Source: JANQJA01 sp040880285 (GTDB taxonomy: Bacteria > Pseudomonadota > Gammaproteobacteria > Pseudomonadales > Azotimanducaceae). From it: a stretch of DNA of 64,000 bases. Under the pieces are notes generated by a model. That model saw only the letters and a program-made list of their open reading frames with translations, ran no database searches and was not told the DNA's origin. Position numbers and translations under genes: made by a program. The stretch covers positions 1 through 64,000 of the forward strand of contig JBBDIT010000059.1 in assembly GCA_040880285.1 (NCBI GenBank), given 5' to 3'. This document shows, in pieces, positions 1-8,503 of the stretch. Position 1 is the stretch's first letter, and every line of letters starts with the position of its first letter.

Positions 1-431
1 GCCAGCAAAAACGTCACGGGCCCATCGTTTAGGAGTCTCACCTTCATGTCGGCGCCGAATCGACCGGTCTCAACGCAACCGTGCCGGGCACGGGCGGCGA
101 CAACAAAGTCATCGTAGAGCTTCTCTGCCATAGAAGGTTTGGCTGCGGCCGAGAAGGAGGGCCGGAGGCCTCTCGTAGTATCTGCGGCCAGCGTGAACTG
201 GGGTACGATCAGCAGCCCCCCATCTATATCCACCAGACTCAGGTTCATGTTACCGGCATCGTCCGGAAAAATGCGGTAAGCAATTACCTTCGTCATCAGT
301 TTGTCTATCAAGGCAGATGTGTCTGCCTTCTCAATCCCCAGCAACAGTAACAAGCCACGATCAATCGTCCCTGCCACCTCGCCGTCAATTGTGACGCTGG
401 CTTCGCTAACGCGTTGAATCAGTCCTAACAT
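1..431 (-). CDS. dtd: D-aminoacyl-tRNA deacylase, 3' end cut by window edge
   Basis: The enzyme hydrolyses D-amino acids from mischarged tRNAs in the cytoplasm. Reading leftward from the ATG at 429-431, the product begins MLGLIQRVSEASV and contains GLLIVPQFTLAADT and KVRLLNDGPVTFLL, which are characteristic of bacterial Dtd (the SQFTL and GPVT segments form the active site). At least 143 codons are present against a usual length of about 145, so only the last few residues and the stop lie outside the window. It starts 4 bp after the stop of the proline iminopeptidase gene and is the last visible gene of a typA-pip-dtd operon. The PQFTL sequence replaces the more usual SQFTL, a conservative family variant. 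Identification is firm. Confidence 0.93.
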   Translation of the reverse strand, partial: MLGLIQRVSEASVTIDGEVAGTIDRGLLLLLGIEKADTSALIDKLMTKVIAYRIFPDDAGNMNLSLVDIDGGLLIVPQFTLAADTTRGLRPSFSAAAKPSMAEKLYDDFVVAARARHGCVETGRFGADMKVRLLNDGPVTFLL

Positions 432-435
432 CTTG

Positions 436-1401
436 TCAAAGGTTGTATTCGTTCTCGAGCCGCAACGCCATATCACGGGTTGCACGTACCAGCGCATCAA
501 TCAGCGGCGGCTCGGTGGCAGAATGGCCTGCCTCTCTTACTACATAGAGCTGGGAGACCGGCCAGGCTTCATGCAGGATAAAAGCATTTTCGAGCGGCGA
601 GATCATGTCGAATCGACCATGAACGATAATGCCCGGGATATTCTGGATTGCCGCAACATCTTCAACTATCTGGTTTTCCGTGAGGAAACAACCTTGCGTG
701 AAATAGTGAATGCCAATCCTGAAGCGTGCCAGCGCCCGATGCGGATCCGTCAGATGTTTGATAAGCCGTTGATTGGGATGTAGGGTTGAACAATCTGCTT
801 CCCATCGTGACCACGCCTTGGCTGCCGACATCCGGGCCAGTTCGTCAGCGCTTGCCAGGCGTTTGGCGTAGCCTTCAAGACAATCAGCACGCTCATTTTT
901 CGGGAGCGGAGCCTTGAAGTCATCCCAGTGGTCGGGGAAAAAGCGACTGACCCCTTCCTTGTAGATCCAGTTGATATCCTGCTGCCGACCCAAAAATACG
1001 CCTCGCAAAATCAGGCCCGCCACCCGCTCAGGGTAGGCCTGCGCGTAGACCAGGCTCAAGGTTGCACCCCAGCCACCACCGAACAGGACCCAACGATCAA
1101 TACCCAGGTGCACACGGATTTTCTCGATATCCTCGATAAGATCCCTGGTCGTATTGTTACTCAGTTCGCCATGCGGCGTTGATCGTCCCGCACCACGCTG
1201 GTCAAACAAAATGATCCGGTACTTCTCGGGATTAAAAAAGCACCGACTATCGAACTCGCAACCGGACCCTGGGCCCGCATGCACAAACAATAAAGGGATA
1301 CCATGCGGAATTCCGCTTTCATCGATATACAGTTCGTGAATCTCATCCACCTTCAGCTTATGGCGAGCGAAGGGTTTGATCTCCGGATAGAGCGGTAACA
1401 T
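436..1401 (-). CDS. pip: Proline iminopeptidase-family alpha/beta hydrolase, nucleophile Ser replaced by Gly
   Basis: Family S33 prolyl aminopeptidases remove N-terminal proline from peptides. The 321-residue product has the family length and landmarks: HAGPGSG oxyanion region near residue 41, the DQRGAGRS motif near 67, the Asp motif HGRFDMISP (Asp265) and the His motif AGHSATEP (His293). The nucleophile elbow, normally GGSWGS, reads GGGWGA at residues 108-113, so the catalytic Ser position (110) is Gly, encoded by GGC at 1072-1074. A single A-to-G change from AGC would produce this. The enzyme should therefore lack peptidase activity unless the base is a sequencing or assembly error. The reading frame is otherwise intact. 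It lies 15 bp downstream of typA and 4 bp upstream of dtd, so it is probably co-transcribed with both. Confidence 0.88.
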   Translation of the reverse strand: MLPLYPEIKPFARHKLKVDEIHELYIDESGIPHGIPLLFVHAGPGSGCEFDSRCFFNPEKYRIILFDQRGAGRSTPHGELSNNTTRDLIEDIEKIRVHLGIDRWVLFGGGWGATLSLVYAQAYPERVAGLILRGVFLGRQQDINWIYKEGVSRFFPDHWDDFKAPLPKNERADCLEGYAKRLASADELARMSAAKAWSRWEADCSTLHPNQRLIKHLTDPHRALARFRIGIHYFTQGCFLTENQIVEDVAAIQNIPGIIVHGRFDMISPLENAFILHEAWPVSQLYVVREAGHSATEPPLIDALVRATRDMALRLENEYNL

Positions 1402-1416
1402 GGATCAGGTCAGTCC

Positions 1417-3234
1417 TTAGGCTACGTCAGCCCGATTGGCACGTTTGCGGTCATTTTCAGTCAATAACTTTTTGCGAATTCTAATGCTTCGCGGCGTTAC
1501 CTCAACCAATTCATCATCATCGATAAATTCAATCGCCTGTTCAAGGCTGTGGCGAACAGGCGACGTCAGGATAACATTCTCGTCACTTCCGGCAGCCCGA
1601 ATGTTGGTCAACTGCTTACCTTTAAGCGGGTTTACGCCCAGATCATTGCCTCTCGAATGCAGGCCAATCACCATGCCTTCGTATACTTCTTCGTTGGGGC
1701 CAATAAACATACGGCCCCTGGCTTGCAGGTTAAATAGCGCAAACGCAAGACTCTTGCCCTTGGCGATAGAAATCAATACGCCATTACTCCGACCACCAAT
1801 CTCATTGCTGATGACGTCACCATAGTGAGAGAAGACGCTAGTCATGATCCCCGTACCGGAAGTCATCGAAAGGAATTCAGACCGGAACCCGATCAGGCCG
1901 CGAGTGGGCGCGACAAACTCAAGCCGAACACGTCCACGGCCGTCCGGCACCATGTTGTCCAGTTGTGCCTTACGTTCGCCCATGGCTTCCATGACCGAAC
2001 CCTGGTGCACTGACTCGACATCAAGCAATACGTTCTCAAACGGTTCCTGCCGCTTGCCATTGACTTCCTTAAAGATTACTTCCGGTCGCGACACACCCAG
2101 TTCATAGCCCTCACGCCGCATATTTTCGATGAGTACCGCGAGATGAAGTTCACCGCGACCCGAGACCTTGAACTTGTCGGCATCAGCTGTGGCTTCAACT
2201 CGAAGCGCAACATTGTGGATCAGCTCTCGTTCCAGCCGATCCCGGATATTGCGACTGGTGACAAACTTGCCGTCACGGCCCGCAAATGGTGATGTATTAA
2301 CCTGGAATGTCATGGAGATGGTCGGCTCATCCACTTCAAGGGCAGGCAGGGCCTCAATCGCATTGGGATCACACAGTGTGTCAGAAATCTTGAGTCCTTC
2401 AATTCCCGATATACAAACTATGTCACCGGCACCTGCCTCTTCCACATCAATTCTTTCCAGACCAGCGTAACCCATCAATTGCAATACCTTGCCACGACGG
2501 CGATCACCCCGGCTACCCACGATCGTGACCTGTTGGCCCGGCTTGACCTTGCCACGAGCAATCCGGCCAAGACCAATAACGCCGACATAACTGCTGTAGT
2601 CAAGGGCACTGATCTGCATCTGGAAAGGACCGTTCGCATCCACTTTCGGTGCAGGTACATGATCAACAATCGCCTGCAACAAACACGAAAGGTCATCTTC
2701 TATCCTGTCGGGTGAAATACCGGCCCGGCCCTGTAAGGCGGACCCATAAATGACTGGAAAGTCCAGCTGCGCTTCGGTTGCACCCAGTTTGTCAAACAGG
2801 TCAAACACTTCCCCGACAACCCAGTCGGGCCTTGCGCCGTCTCGATCAACCTTGTTAACCATCAGAATAGGGTTCAAACCGTTGGCAAAGGCTTTCTGGG
2901 TGACAAAACGCGTTTGCGGCATCGGGCCGTCGACTGCATCCACCAACAGCAGCACAGAATCCACCATCGACAGAATGCGCTCTACCTCACCACCGAAGTC
3001 GGCATGTCCCGGTGTGTCCACAATGTTTATATGGTAGCCGTGCCAACTGAGTGCGGTATTCTTGGCCAGGATCGTGATACCGCGCTCACGCTCCAGGTCG
3101 CCTGAGTCCATCAGGCGTTCGCCCTCTTCGCCCCGGGCGAGGGCACCTGCCTGGCGCAGCAGCTTGTCGATCAGGGTCGTTTTGCCATGGTCGACGTGGG
3201 CGATGATGGCGACATTTCTGAGATTCTGGATCAT
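1417..3234 (-). CDS. typA: Ribosome-associated translational GTPase BipA/TypA
   Basis: BipA is an EF-G-like GTPase that binds the 70S ribosome and supports 50S assembly and stress adaptation. The 605-residue product has the full family length. The G1 motif [10 protein letters not shown] starts at residue 12, the G3 motif [14 protein letters not shown] at 73 and the G4 motif [10 protein letters not shown] at 127. Elongation-factor domains follow, then the BipA-specific C-terminal segment with [14 protein letters not shown]. The ATG at 3234 gives the standard N-terminus [15 protein letters not shown]. It is the first gene of the leftward operon typA-pip-dtd and is divergent from the thiouridylase-like gene across a 119-bp gap. 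That gap holds a TATAAT at 3314-3319 that could serve the rightward gene. Confidence 0.97.
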   Translation of the reverse strand: MIQNLRNVAIIAHVDHGKTTLIDKLLRQAGALARGEEGERLMDSGDLERERGITILAKNTALSWHGYHINIVDTPGHADFGGEVERILSMVDSVLLLVDAVDGPMPQTRFVTQKAFANGLNPILMVNKVDRDGARPDWVVGEVFDLFDKLGATEAQLDFPVIYGSALQGRAGISPDRIEDDLSCLLQAIVDHVPAPKVDANGPFQMQISALDYSSYVGVIGLGRIARGKVKPGQQVTIVGSRGDRRRGKVLQLMGYAGLERIDVEEAGAGDIVCISGIEGLKISDTLCDPNAIEALPALEVDEPTISMTFQVNTSPFAGRDGKFVTSRNIRDRLERELIHNVALRVEATADADKFKVSGRGELHLAVLIENMRREGYELGVSRPEVIFKEVNGKRQEPFENVLLDVESVHQGSVMEAMGERKAQLDNMVPDGRGRVRLEFVAPTRGLIGFRSEFLSMTSGTGIMTSVFSHYGDVISNEIGGRSNGVLISIAKGKSLAFALFNLQARGRMFIGPNEEVYEGMVIGLHSRGNDLGVNPLKGKQLTNIRAAGSDENVILTSPVRHSLEQAIEFIDDDELVEVTPRSIRIRKKLLTENDRKRANRADVA

Positions 3235-3353
3235 TGGATGTTACTTTGAGATGGCTCACGCCGATTGGAGCGCGGCATTATACCTAAGCGTCACGGTAAC
3301 GCACTGAATATTGTATAATTCTGCGCCTTTTACCCGAGATCACAGTTTACCAA

Positions 3354-4445
3354 ATGCCAGCCACCATAACCGGACCAGCCGGCTCCTTCAAAACCGCCGA
3401 CACCCCACGCAAAGCTGTCGCTCTGATTTCCGGCGGCCTTGATTCCATGCTGGCAGCGAAGGTCATCAAGGACCAGGGTGTACATGTGGAAGGCATTAAT
3501 TTTTATACCGGCTTTTGTGTCGAGGGCCACACCCATGCGATCCGCAGGAAGGACAAGGACCGGGATAAGCGCAACAACGCTCTGTGGGTCGCAGAACAAC
3601 TCGGCATCAAGCTGCACATCATCGACGTCATCGACGAATATAAACAGGTGGTGTTGAATCCCAAACATGGCTACGGCCAAAACCTTAATCCGTGTCTGGA
3701 CTGCAAAATCTTTATGGTAAACAAGGCACACGCATGGGCCTGGATGGAAGAAAATGGATTTGATTTCATTATTACCGGTGAAGTAATAGGCCAGAGGCCC
3801 AAGTCCCAGCGTAAAGCGACCATGCCGGTGATCGCCAGGGAGTCCGGTGCCGGGGACCGGTTATTGCGACCCTTGTGTGCAAAAAATCTCCCGCCAACAC
3901 TACCGGAGCGAGAAGGCTGGGTGGATAGGGAAAAACTGTTCGACTTCCACGGTCGCAATCGCAAACCCCAGATTCGCCTGGCCAGGCAACTTGGCTTTGA
4001 AGAATTCTCCCAGCCGGCTGGTGGTTGCTGCTTTCTGACTGACAAGGCTTACTCTGGCAAGCTGAAAGATTTGTGGCGCGCTCGCCACGAGCGTGACTAT
4101 GAGTTGGACGACATTATGCTACTCAAAGTTGGCAGGCATCTGCGACCGGCTCCGAATTTCAAGCTCATCATTAGCAGGGAAGAAGGTGAAAACCACTACC
4201 TGTCCGGCTACAAGAATGACTTTACCTGGCTGACGACCCGGTCACACAATGGACCCATGGCATTGATTGACGGTAAGCCCTCGCTCGAAGACCTGAAACT
4301 TGGTGCCAGAATCGTTGCCCGCTACAGCCAGGGACGCGAGCAACGCAAGGTGACTGTCGAAATCAAGCCCCGGCAAGCCAATGCCATGACGCTGGAAGTC
4401 ACACCCATGCCGGCAGACCAGGTTGACCCGAACTGGTATGTCTAA
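3354..4445 (+). CDS. ThiI/MnmA-like tRNA thiouridylase with C-terminal NFACT-R-like domain
   Basis: This is probably a tRNA sulfur-transfer enzyme that adenylates a uridine and replaces oxygen with sulfur. The 363-residue product begins with a PP-loop ATP pyrophosphatase domain (SGGLDS at residues 26-31). Conserved cysteines occur in NPCLDCK (114, 117), at 175, and in GGCCFLTD (225-226); such cysteines could carry persulfide or bind an iron-sulfur cluster. Beyond residue about 235 the segment DDIMLLKVGRHLRPAPNFKL looks like the NFACT RNA-binding domain seen, from memory, in related bacterial thiouridylases. It has no recognisable THUMP or rhodanese domain and so is not classical ThiI, yet it occupies the thiI position between typA and glnA. 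The TusA-like gene overlaps its 3' end by 8 bp, which supports a sulfur-relay role. The exact uridine modified is unknown. Confidence 0.75.
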   Translation: MPATITGPAGSFKTADTPRKAVALISGGLDSMLAAKVIKDQGVHVEGINFYTGFCVEGHTHAIRRKDKDRDKRNNALWVAEQLGIKLHIIDVIDEYKQVVLNPKHGYGQNLNPCLDCKIFMVNKAHAWAWMEENGFDFIITGEVIGQRPKSQRKATMPVIARESGAGDRLLRPLCAKNLPPTLPEREGWVDREKLFDFHGRNRKPQIRLARQLGFEEFSQPAGGCCFLTDKAYSGKLKDLWRARHERDYELDDIMLLKVGRHLRPAPNFKLIISREEGENHYLSGYKNDFTWLTTRSHNGPMALIDGKPSLEDLKLGARIVARYSQGREQRKVTVEIKPRQANAMTLEVTPMPADQVDPNWYV

Positions 4446-4668
4446 CAGGGCAGTTGAACTGGATGCTCGAAGGCTACTGTGCCCGCTGCCGGTCATCAGG
4501 ACCCAGGACAAGATCAGGGAACTTGTCCCGGGTGATACCCTGGTGGTTCATTGCACTGACCCCGGCGTCTTGAATGACATCCCGGCCTGGTGTCGAATCA
4601 ATGGCCATCAGGTCGTGAATTCGGAGACTGAAGGTAGGGAAATCAGAATCACTATTCTCATCCAATAA
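4438..4668 (+). CDS. tusA: TusA-family sulfurtransferase
   Basis: TusA proteins pass persulfide sulfur from cysteine desulfurases to tRNA-thiolation or molybdopterin enzymes. From the ATG at 4438 the 76-residue product starts MSNRAVELDARRLLCPLPVI. It contains the family's CPxP motif (CPLP), whose first Cys carries the persulfide, and the following GDTLVVHCTDPG segment. An upstream in-frame TTG at 4423 would add five residues. The ATG overlaps the stop of the thiouridylase-like gene by 8 bp, so translational coupling is likely and the two products probably act together. It is specifically a partner for that enzyme by context; family members also serve other pathways. Confidence 0.88.
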   Translation: MSNRAVELDARRLLCPLPVIRTQDKIRELVPGDTLVVHCTDPGVLNDIPAWCRINGHQVVNSETEGREIRITILIQ

Positions 4669-4671
4669 AAT

Positions 4672-4686
4672 GCACTGTATTAGCGC
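4672..4686 (+). promoter_or_regulatory. Possible weak second NtrC site upstream of glnA
   Basis: GCACTGTATTAGCGC matches the left half of the NtrC consensus (GCACY-N5-GGTGC) but only partly the right half. Its centre lies 29 bp upstream of the strong site at 4700-4716, close to the spacing of paired NtrC enhancers in enteric glnA promoters. It may be a low-affinity partner site. Confidence 0.35.
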
Positions 4687-4699
4687 GCTCAAAATTCAA

Positions 4700-4716
4700 C
4701 GCACTATGATGGTGCG
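4700..4716 (+). promoter_or_regulatory. NtrC binding site (enhancer) for glnA
   Basis: CGCACTATGATGGTGCG is a near-perfect palindrome that fits the NtrC consensus GCACY-N5-GGTGC. Its centre is about 96 bp upstream of the predicted start from the sigma-54 promoter at 4778-4793, a typical enhancer distance. The same motif is found before ntrB at 7282-7300. Confidence 0.85.
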
Positions 4717-4777
4717 TGCAGATACGCCAGCGTTCCTCTGCGGCCCCATAAATTAGTGGTTTATTAAAAAAAATCGA

Positions 4778-4793
4778 TGGCATACTCTTTGCT
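4778..4793 (+). promoter_or_regulatory. Sigma-54 promoter of glnA
   Basis: TGGCATACTCTTTGCT has the -24 GG and -12 GC dinucleotides at the invariant spacing and fits TGGCAYR-N4-TTGCW throughout. Transcription would start near 4804, giving a leader of about 88 nt before the glnA ATG at 4892. Confidence 0.88.
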
Positions 4794-4891
4794 CTTCTTA
4801 TCTGCACCAAATTAGCGACCGGGCCTGTCTTGATCGCGATCAATCGTTCTAACACTCACCACCGGGTACAACCCATTGGAGGAATAAGCAA

Positions 4892-6304
4892 ATGTCAGAG
4901 AAGACTCTGAAGCTAATCAAAGAAAATGACGCAAAATGGGTCGACCTGCGCTTTACCGATTCTCGTGGAAAAGAGCAGCACGTAACCAACAACGCTGCCA
5001 AAATTGACGAAGAATTTTTTGAATCAGGCGCCATGTTCGACGGTTCATCGATTGCTGGCTGGAAGCCCATCAATGAATCCGACATGATTCTGATGCCGGA
5101 TGACTCAACAGCCGTCGTCGACCCGTTTACCGAGGAAACATCGGTAAACCTTCGATGCGACATTGTCGAGCCTTCAACCTTGCAGGGCTACGACCGGGAT
5201 CCACGGTCTCTGGCCAAGCGAGCGGAAGCTTATCTCATCTCCACGGGTATCGGCGATACCGCCTACTTCGGCCCAGAGCCTGAGTTCTTTATTTTTGATG
5301 ACATCAAATACAAGGTCGATATGGGTGAATCCATGTTCCGTATCGAATCGGAAGAAGCCGCCTGGATGACCTCCCACGAGTTTACCGGTGGCAACCTTGG
5401 ACACAGGCCCAATGTCAAAGGCGGCTACTTCCCCGTACCACCCGTCGATTCGCTACTGGATATCCGCAATTCCATGTGCGCTGCCATGGAAGCCATGGGT
5501 CTGGTCGTTGATCTACACCACCATGAGGTTGGTACTGCGGGACAATGTGAAATCGGTGTGTCATTCGACACGCTCACCAAAAAAGCCGACCAGGTACAGA
5601 TCTACAAATATTGCGTGTTGAATGTTGCCCATGCCTACGGCAAAACGGCGACCTTCATGCCGAAGCCGATCGTCGGCGATAATGGCAATGGTATGCACCT
5701 TCACCAGTCCATATGGAAAGACGGCACCAACCTGTTCGCTGGTGACGGCTATGGCAACCTGTCGCAGGAAGCACTGTATTACATCGGCGGCATTATCAAG
5801 CATGCGCGGGCTATCAACGCTTTTTCCAACCCGAGCACCAACTCCTACAAACGTCTGGTACCGGGATTTGAGGCGCCCTTGTTGCTGGTTTACTCAGCCC
5901 GTAATCGTTCTGCCTCCATACGTATCCCTTATGTACAAGGCGGGAGCCCCAAGGGCGTGCGGGCAGAAGTCCGGTTTGGTGATCCGACTGCCAACCCATA
6001 CCTGATGTTTTCTGCCATGCTGATGGCCGGCCTTGACGGTATCAGGAACAAGATCGACCCAGGCAGCTCGCTCGATAAGGATCTCTACGACTTGCCGGCA
6101 GAGGAATTAAAAGACGTGCCGACGGTTGCGTCTTCCCTCGAGATGGCTCTGGACGCACTCCATATAGACCGGTCTTTTTTGACTGAAGGCGACGTCTTCA
6201 GTGACGGCATGATTGACGGCTACATTGATCTCAAGATGGAGGAAGTGACCAAGCTGAACTCTCACACACACCCCATCGAGTTCGAGATGTACTATAGTTC
6301 CTAA
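4892..6304 (+). CDS. glnA: Type I glutamine synthetase
   Basis: It forms glutamine from glutamate, ammonia and ATP as a cytoplasmic dodecamer. The 470-residue product is full length: [10 protein letters not shown] near residue 48, [10 protein letters not shown] near 126, [10 protein letters not shown] near 264, and the [13 protein letters not shown] loop near 313. Tyr399 in DLYDLPAEE corresponds to the adenylylated Tyr of GSI-beta enzymes, so activity is probably tuned by GlnE. The start is supported by a GGAGGA ribosome site about 8 bp upstream. Expression should be NtrC- and sigma-54-dependent given the sites at 4700-4716 and 4778-4793. The last codons (Tyr-Ser-Ser-stop) are part of a 13-bp tandem repeat that continues past the gene. 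The downstream DUF4124 and ntrBC genes follow the usual gammaproteobacterial order. Confidence 0.98.
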   Translation: MSEKTLKLIKENDAKWVDLRFTDSRGKEQHVTNNAAKIDEEFFESGAMFDGSSIAGWKPINESDMILMPDDSTAVVDPFTEETSVNLRCDIVEPSTLQGYDRDPRSLAKRAEAYLISTGIGDTAYFGPEPEFFIFDDIKYKVDMGESMFRIESEEAAWMTSHEFTGGNLGHRPNVKGGYFPVPPVDSLLDIRNSMCAAMEAMGLVVDLHHHEVGTAGQCEIGVSFDTLTKKADQVQIYKYCVLNVAHAYGKTATFMPKPIVGDNGNGMHLHQSIWKDGTNLFAGDGYGNLSQEALYYIGGIIKHARAINAFSNPSTNSYKRLVPGFEAPLLLVYSARNRSASIRIPYVQGGSPKGVRAEVRFGDPTANPYLMFSAMLMAGLDGIRNKIDPGSSLDKDLYDLPAEELKDVPTVASSLEMALDALHIDRSFLTEGDVFSDGMIDGYIDLKMEEVTKLNSHTHPIEFEMYYSS

Positions 6305-6490
6305 ATATAGTTCCTAAATATAGTTCCTAAATATAGTTCCTNNNNNNNNNNNNNNNNNNNNNNNNNNNNNNNNNNNNNNNNNNNNNNNNNNNNNNNNNNN
6401 NNNNNNNNNNNNNNNNNNNNNNNNNNNNNNNNNNNNNNNNNTATAGTTCCTAAATATAGTTCCTAAATATAGTTCCTAAATATAGTTCCT
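6293..6490. repeat. 13-bp tandem repeat overlapping the glnA stop codon, with assembly gap
   Basis: The unit TATAGTTCCTAAA starts inside the last codons of glnA and recurs head to tail on both sides of a 100-N gap (6342-6441), with nearly four copies visible on each side. Each unit carries the TAA that ends glnA. The flanks of the gap are in the same repeat, so the true copy number is unknown. The array lies in the 3' untranslated region, between the stop codon and the terminator at 6507-6541. It has no spacers and is not a CRISPR. Confidence 0.9.
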
Positions 6491-6506
6491 TATCCAGGCC
6501 CACAAC

Positions 6507-6541
6507 AAAGCCCCGGCGAGAAAATCCGCCGGGGCTTTTTT
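6507..6541 (+). terminator. Rho-independent terminator after glnA
   Basis: A 10-bp perfect stem (AGCCCCGGCG with CGCCGGGGCT, loop of 8 nt) is followed by a run of T. It ends the glnA transcript after the tandem repeat. The rest of 6305-6643 holds the repeat array and no gene. Confidence 0.92.
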
Positions 6542-6643
6542 ATTTCTGATGCCAGATCATCGAAATGAGACCCGGACATCAATATCCCGGGACAAAACGC
6601 TGATAAGATTGTCCAATCGACTATGACAATCATGGGTTTGCGC

Positions 6644-7252
6644 ATGAAATTCAACCTGACGAGACTACTGGTGACCGTGGTTGGTGCGACGGTGATCCTG
6701 CTGTTGGGCCAAACGCCCGTGGTGGCAGCCAGTAAAAGTAAAGAGGCCTCTACGTCCGCCGCACCCGACAAAGTCTACAAGACGCGCGATTCGCAGGGTC
6801 GGCCGGTGTTTACTGACCAGGCACCCGAAGATGCCGAGGAGGTGAAGCTGGAAAAGTCCATGACCTTCCCCGGCAAGGCTTTTGCTGAAGATTACGGACA
6901 GTTCACTCCGGCTGGCTCGAAAGATAAAGCAGAATCGGGGCCCGCCTACTCGATTATTGAAGTCACCTATCCGGCAAACGACGAAACCATCCGCAGCAAT
7001 CCCGGCAATGTATCCATCTCCTACCGGATCAGTCCTGCGGTCCAGCCGGGCCATCAATTGCAATTGATTATGGATGGTACTGTCCTTAAGGCACTCAACG
7101 GTAAGGCGATAGCACTCGAGAACATCGACCGTGGAACCCATACGGTCAAGGTCCAGGTCATAGACAGCAAGTCAGGAGAGGAAGTACAGGCGAGTGAATC
7201 GGTTTCGTTCACGATTCTTCGGCACTCGATCCTGAACCGGCCGCCTTCCTGA
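6644..7252 (+). CDS. Exported DUF4124 domain protein
   Basis: No biochemical function is known. The ATG at 6644 (MKFNLTRLL) is preferred over the ATG at 6623 because it gives a clean signal peptide ending near VVAASK. After it comes a DUF4124 domain (KVYKTRDSQGRPVFTDQAP), a short periplasmic module common in proteobacteria. Residues from about 105 on (PAYSIIEVTYPAND to VSFTIL) look like a beta-sandwich, Ig-like domain. The gene lies between glnA and ntrB, where many gammaproteobacteria keep a DUF4124 protein, but a link to nitrogen control has not been shown. A separate NtrC and sigma-54 site pair lies downstream of it, so ntrBC need not depend on read-through. Confidence 0.8.
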   Translation: MKFNLTRLLVTVVGATVILLLGQTPVVAASKSKEASTSAAPDKVYKTRDSQGRPVFTDQAPEDAEEVKLEKSMTFPGKAFAEDYGQFTPAGSKDKAESGPAYSIIEVTYPANDETIRSNPGNVSISYRISPAVQPGHQLQLIMDGTVLKALNGKAIALENIDRGTHTVKVQVIDSKSGEEVQASESVSFTILRHSILNRPPS

Positions 7253-7281
7253 CCCTGCCTACGGCAACGCTAAATGCCTGT

Positions 7282-7300
7282 GCGCACTATTATGGTGCGC
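7282..7300 (+). promoter_or_regulatory. NtrC binding site upstream of ntrBC
   Basis: GCGCACTATTATGGTGCGC is a near-perfect palindrome matching GCACY-N5-GGTGC. Its centre is about 107 bp upstream of the predicted start from the sigma-54 promoter at 7372-7387, the expected geometry for an NtrC enhancer. It indicates autoregulation of ntrBC. Confidence 0.85.
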
Positions 7301-7371
7301 TTTAGTCCCTGAAGGTCTAGAATCCTCGTCACATAACCCCGGAAATCACGGCGGTTCACGATTATCACAAC

Positions 7372-7387
7372 TGGTTCGCTTTTTGCA
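7372..7387 (+). promoter_or_regulatory. Sigma-54 promoter of ntrBC
   Basis: TGGTTCGCTTTTTGCA keeps the GG and GC elements at correct spacing and the CG-N4-TTGCA part of the consensus; only positions 4-5 differ (TT for CA). Transcription would start near 7398, 32 nt before the ntrB ATG. Confidence 0.78.
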
Positions 7388-7429
7388 TTCCTGCCTTTAC
7401 ACGCATACACGCGGTAGCTACAGAAAACG

Positions 7430-8503
7430 ATGGAATTGGGAAAAACTGCCTCAGTGGCTGAGAACATCCTCGGGAGCCTGACCGCGGCCATACTCTGCGT
7501 AGACCATGAACTCAAGCTTCTCTTCATCAACCAGTCGGCGGAAGCCTTGCTTGAAATTTCAGGATCCAGAAGCTGCGGACACACCATTTCTGAATTTCTC
7601 CTGAACGCGTCCGAGTTGGAATCTGTCATGTATGATGCCTTGCAGACCGGCCAACCCTATACCAGGCGCAAAGGTCATCTTGACCTCATTTCAGGCCACA
7701 GCATTACGGTGGACTACGCCATCACACCAATCAGTGAAGACGAATGGCCCCGGCTACTGATCGAATTCTATCCGCTCGACCGCTACCTGCGCATTGACCG
7801 CGACGAGGTGCTGAGGGATCACCAGGAGGTCACGCGTCAAATGGTTCGGGGACTGGCCCACGAGATCAAGAACCCACTGGGAGGCATAAGGGGTTCGGCG
7901 CAGTTGCTGGCAAGGGAGGTCTCAGAGCCGGCTCTCAAGGAATACACCGACATCATCGTGGCCGAGACGGACCGATTGACCAGCCTGGTGGATCGCCTGC
8001 TGGGACCGAGATCCCTCCCCAACCCGACCGAAACCAATATCCATGAACTACTGGAGCGGATCAGGAAATTAATTGAGTTGGAATCCGCCGGCAGGATTTC
8101 AATCGAGCGGGATTATGACCCCAGCATTCCCGAGATGATGGTCGACGAAGAACTCATCTTGCAGGCACTTCTCAACATTGCTCGCAACGCCATGCAATGC
8201 CTCACGGACACTACCGAACCGATTATCTGTATTGTGACCCGTACCGAGCGCCAGTTCACGATAGGCAATCGTCGACATCGCACCGTTGTCCGCGTCGACA
8301 TTATCGATAACGGGCCAGGTATCCCCGAGGCACTCAAGGATCATCTGTTTTACCCGATGATCAGCGGTCGTCCTGACGGTACCGGCCTCGGGCTTTCGCT
8401 CGCCCAGTCCATCATTCACCAGCACGACGGCCTCATCGAAGTAAACAGTGAACCAGGACATACAGATTTCACCATCATTATTCCTTTGGAGCCGCAACAA
8501 TGA
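7430..8503 (+). CDS. ntrB: Nitrogen regulation sensor histidine kinase NtrB
   Basis: NtrB phosphorylates and dephosphorylates NtrC under control of the PII protein. The 357-residue product has an N-terminal PAS domain (about residues 10-115), a dimerisation/phosphoacceptor H-box GLAHEIKNPLGG with His144, and a C-terminal ATPase domain with the N-box NIARNAMQ, G1 box DNGPGIP and the GTGLGLSLAQS motif. No membrane segment is present, as expected for a cytoplasmic kinase. It overlaps ntrC by 4 bp (ATGA), so the two are translationally coupled. The NtrC and sigma-54 sites upstream suggest autoregulation. Confidence 0.96.
   Translation: MELGKTASVAENILGSLTAAILCVDHELKLLFINQSAEALLEISGSRSCGHTISEFLLNASELESVMYDALQTGQPYTRRKGHLDLISGHSITVDYAITPISEDEWPRLLIEFYPLDRYLRIDRDEVLRDHQEVTRQMVRGLAHEIKNPLGGIRGSAQLLAREVSEPALKEYTDIIVAETDRLTSLVDRLLGPRSLPNPTETNIHELLERIRKLIELESAGRISIERDYDPSIPEMMVDEELILQALLNIARNAMQCLTDTTEPIICIVTRTERQFTIGNRRHRTVVRVDIIDNGPGIPEALKDHLFYPMISGRPDGTGLGLSLAQSIIHQHDGLIEVNSEPGHTDFTIIIPLEPQQ

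Noticed and set aside
6293..6490. CRISPR array or plasmid iterons
   Set aside because: The 13-bp units are direct and contiguous without spacers, and they come from the glnA end. No cas or replication gene is near.
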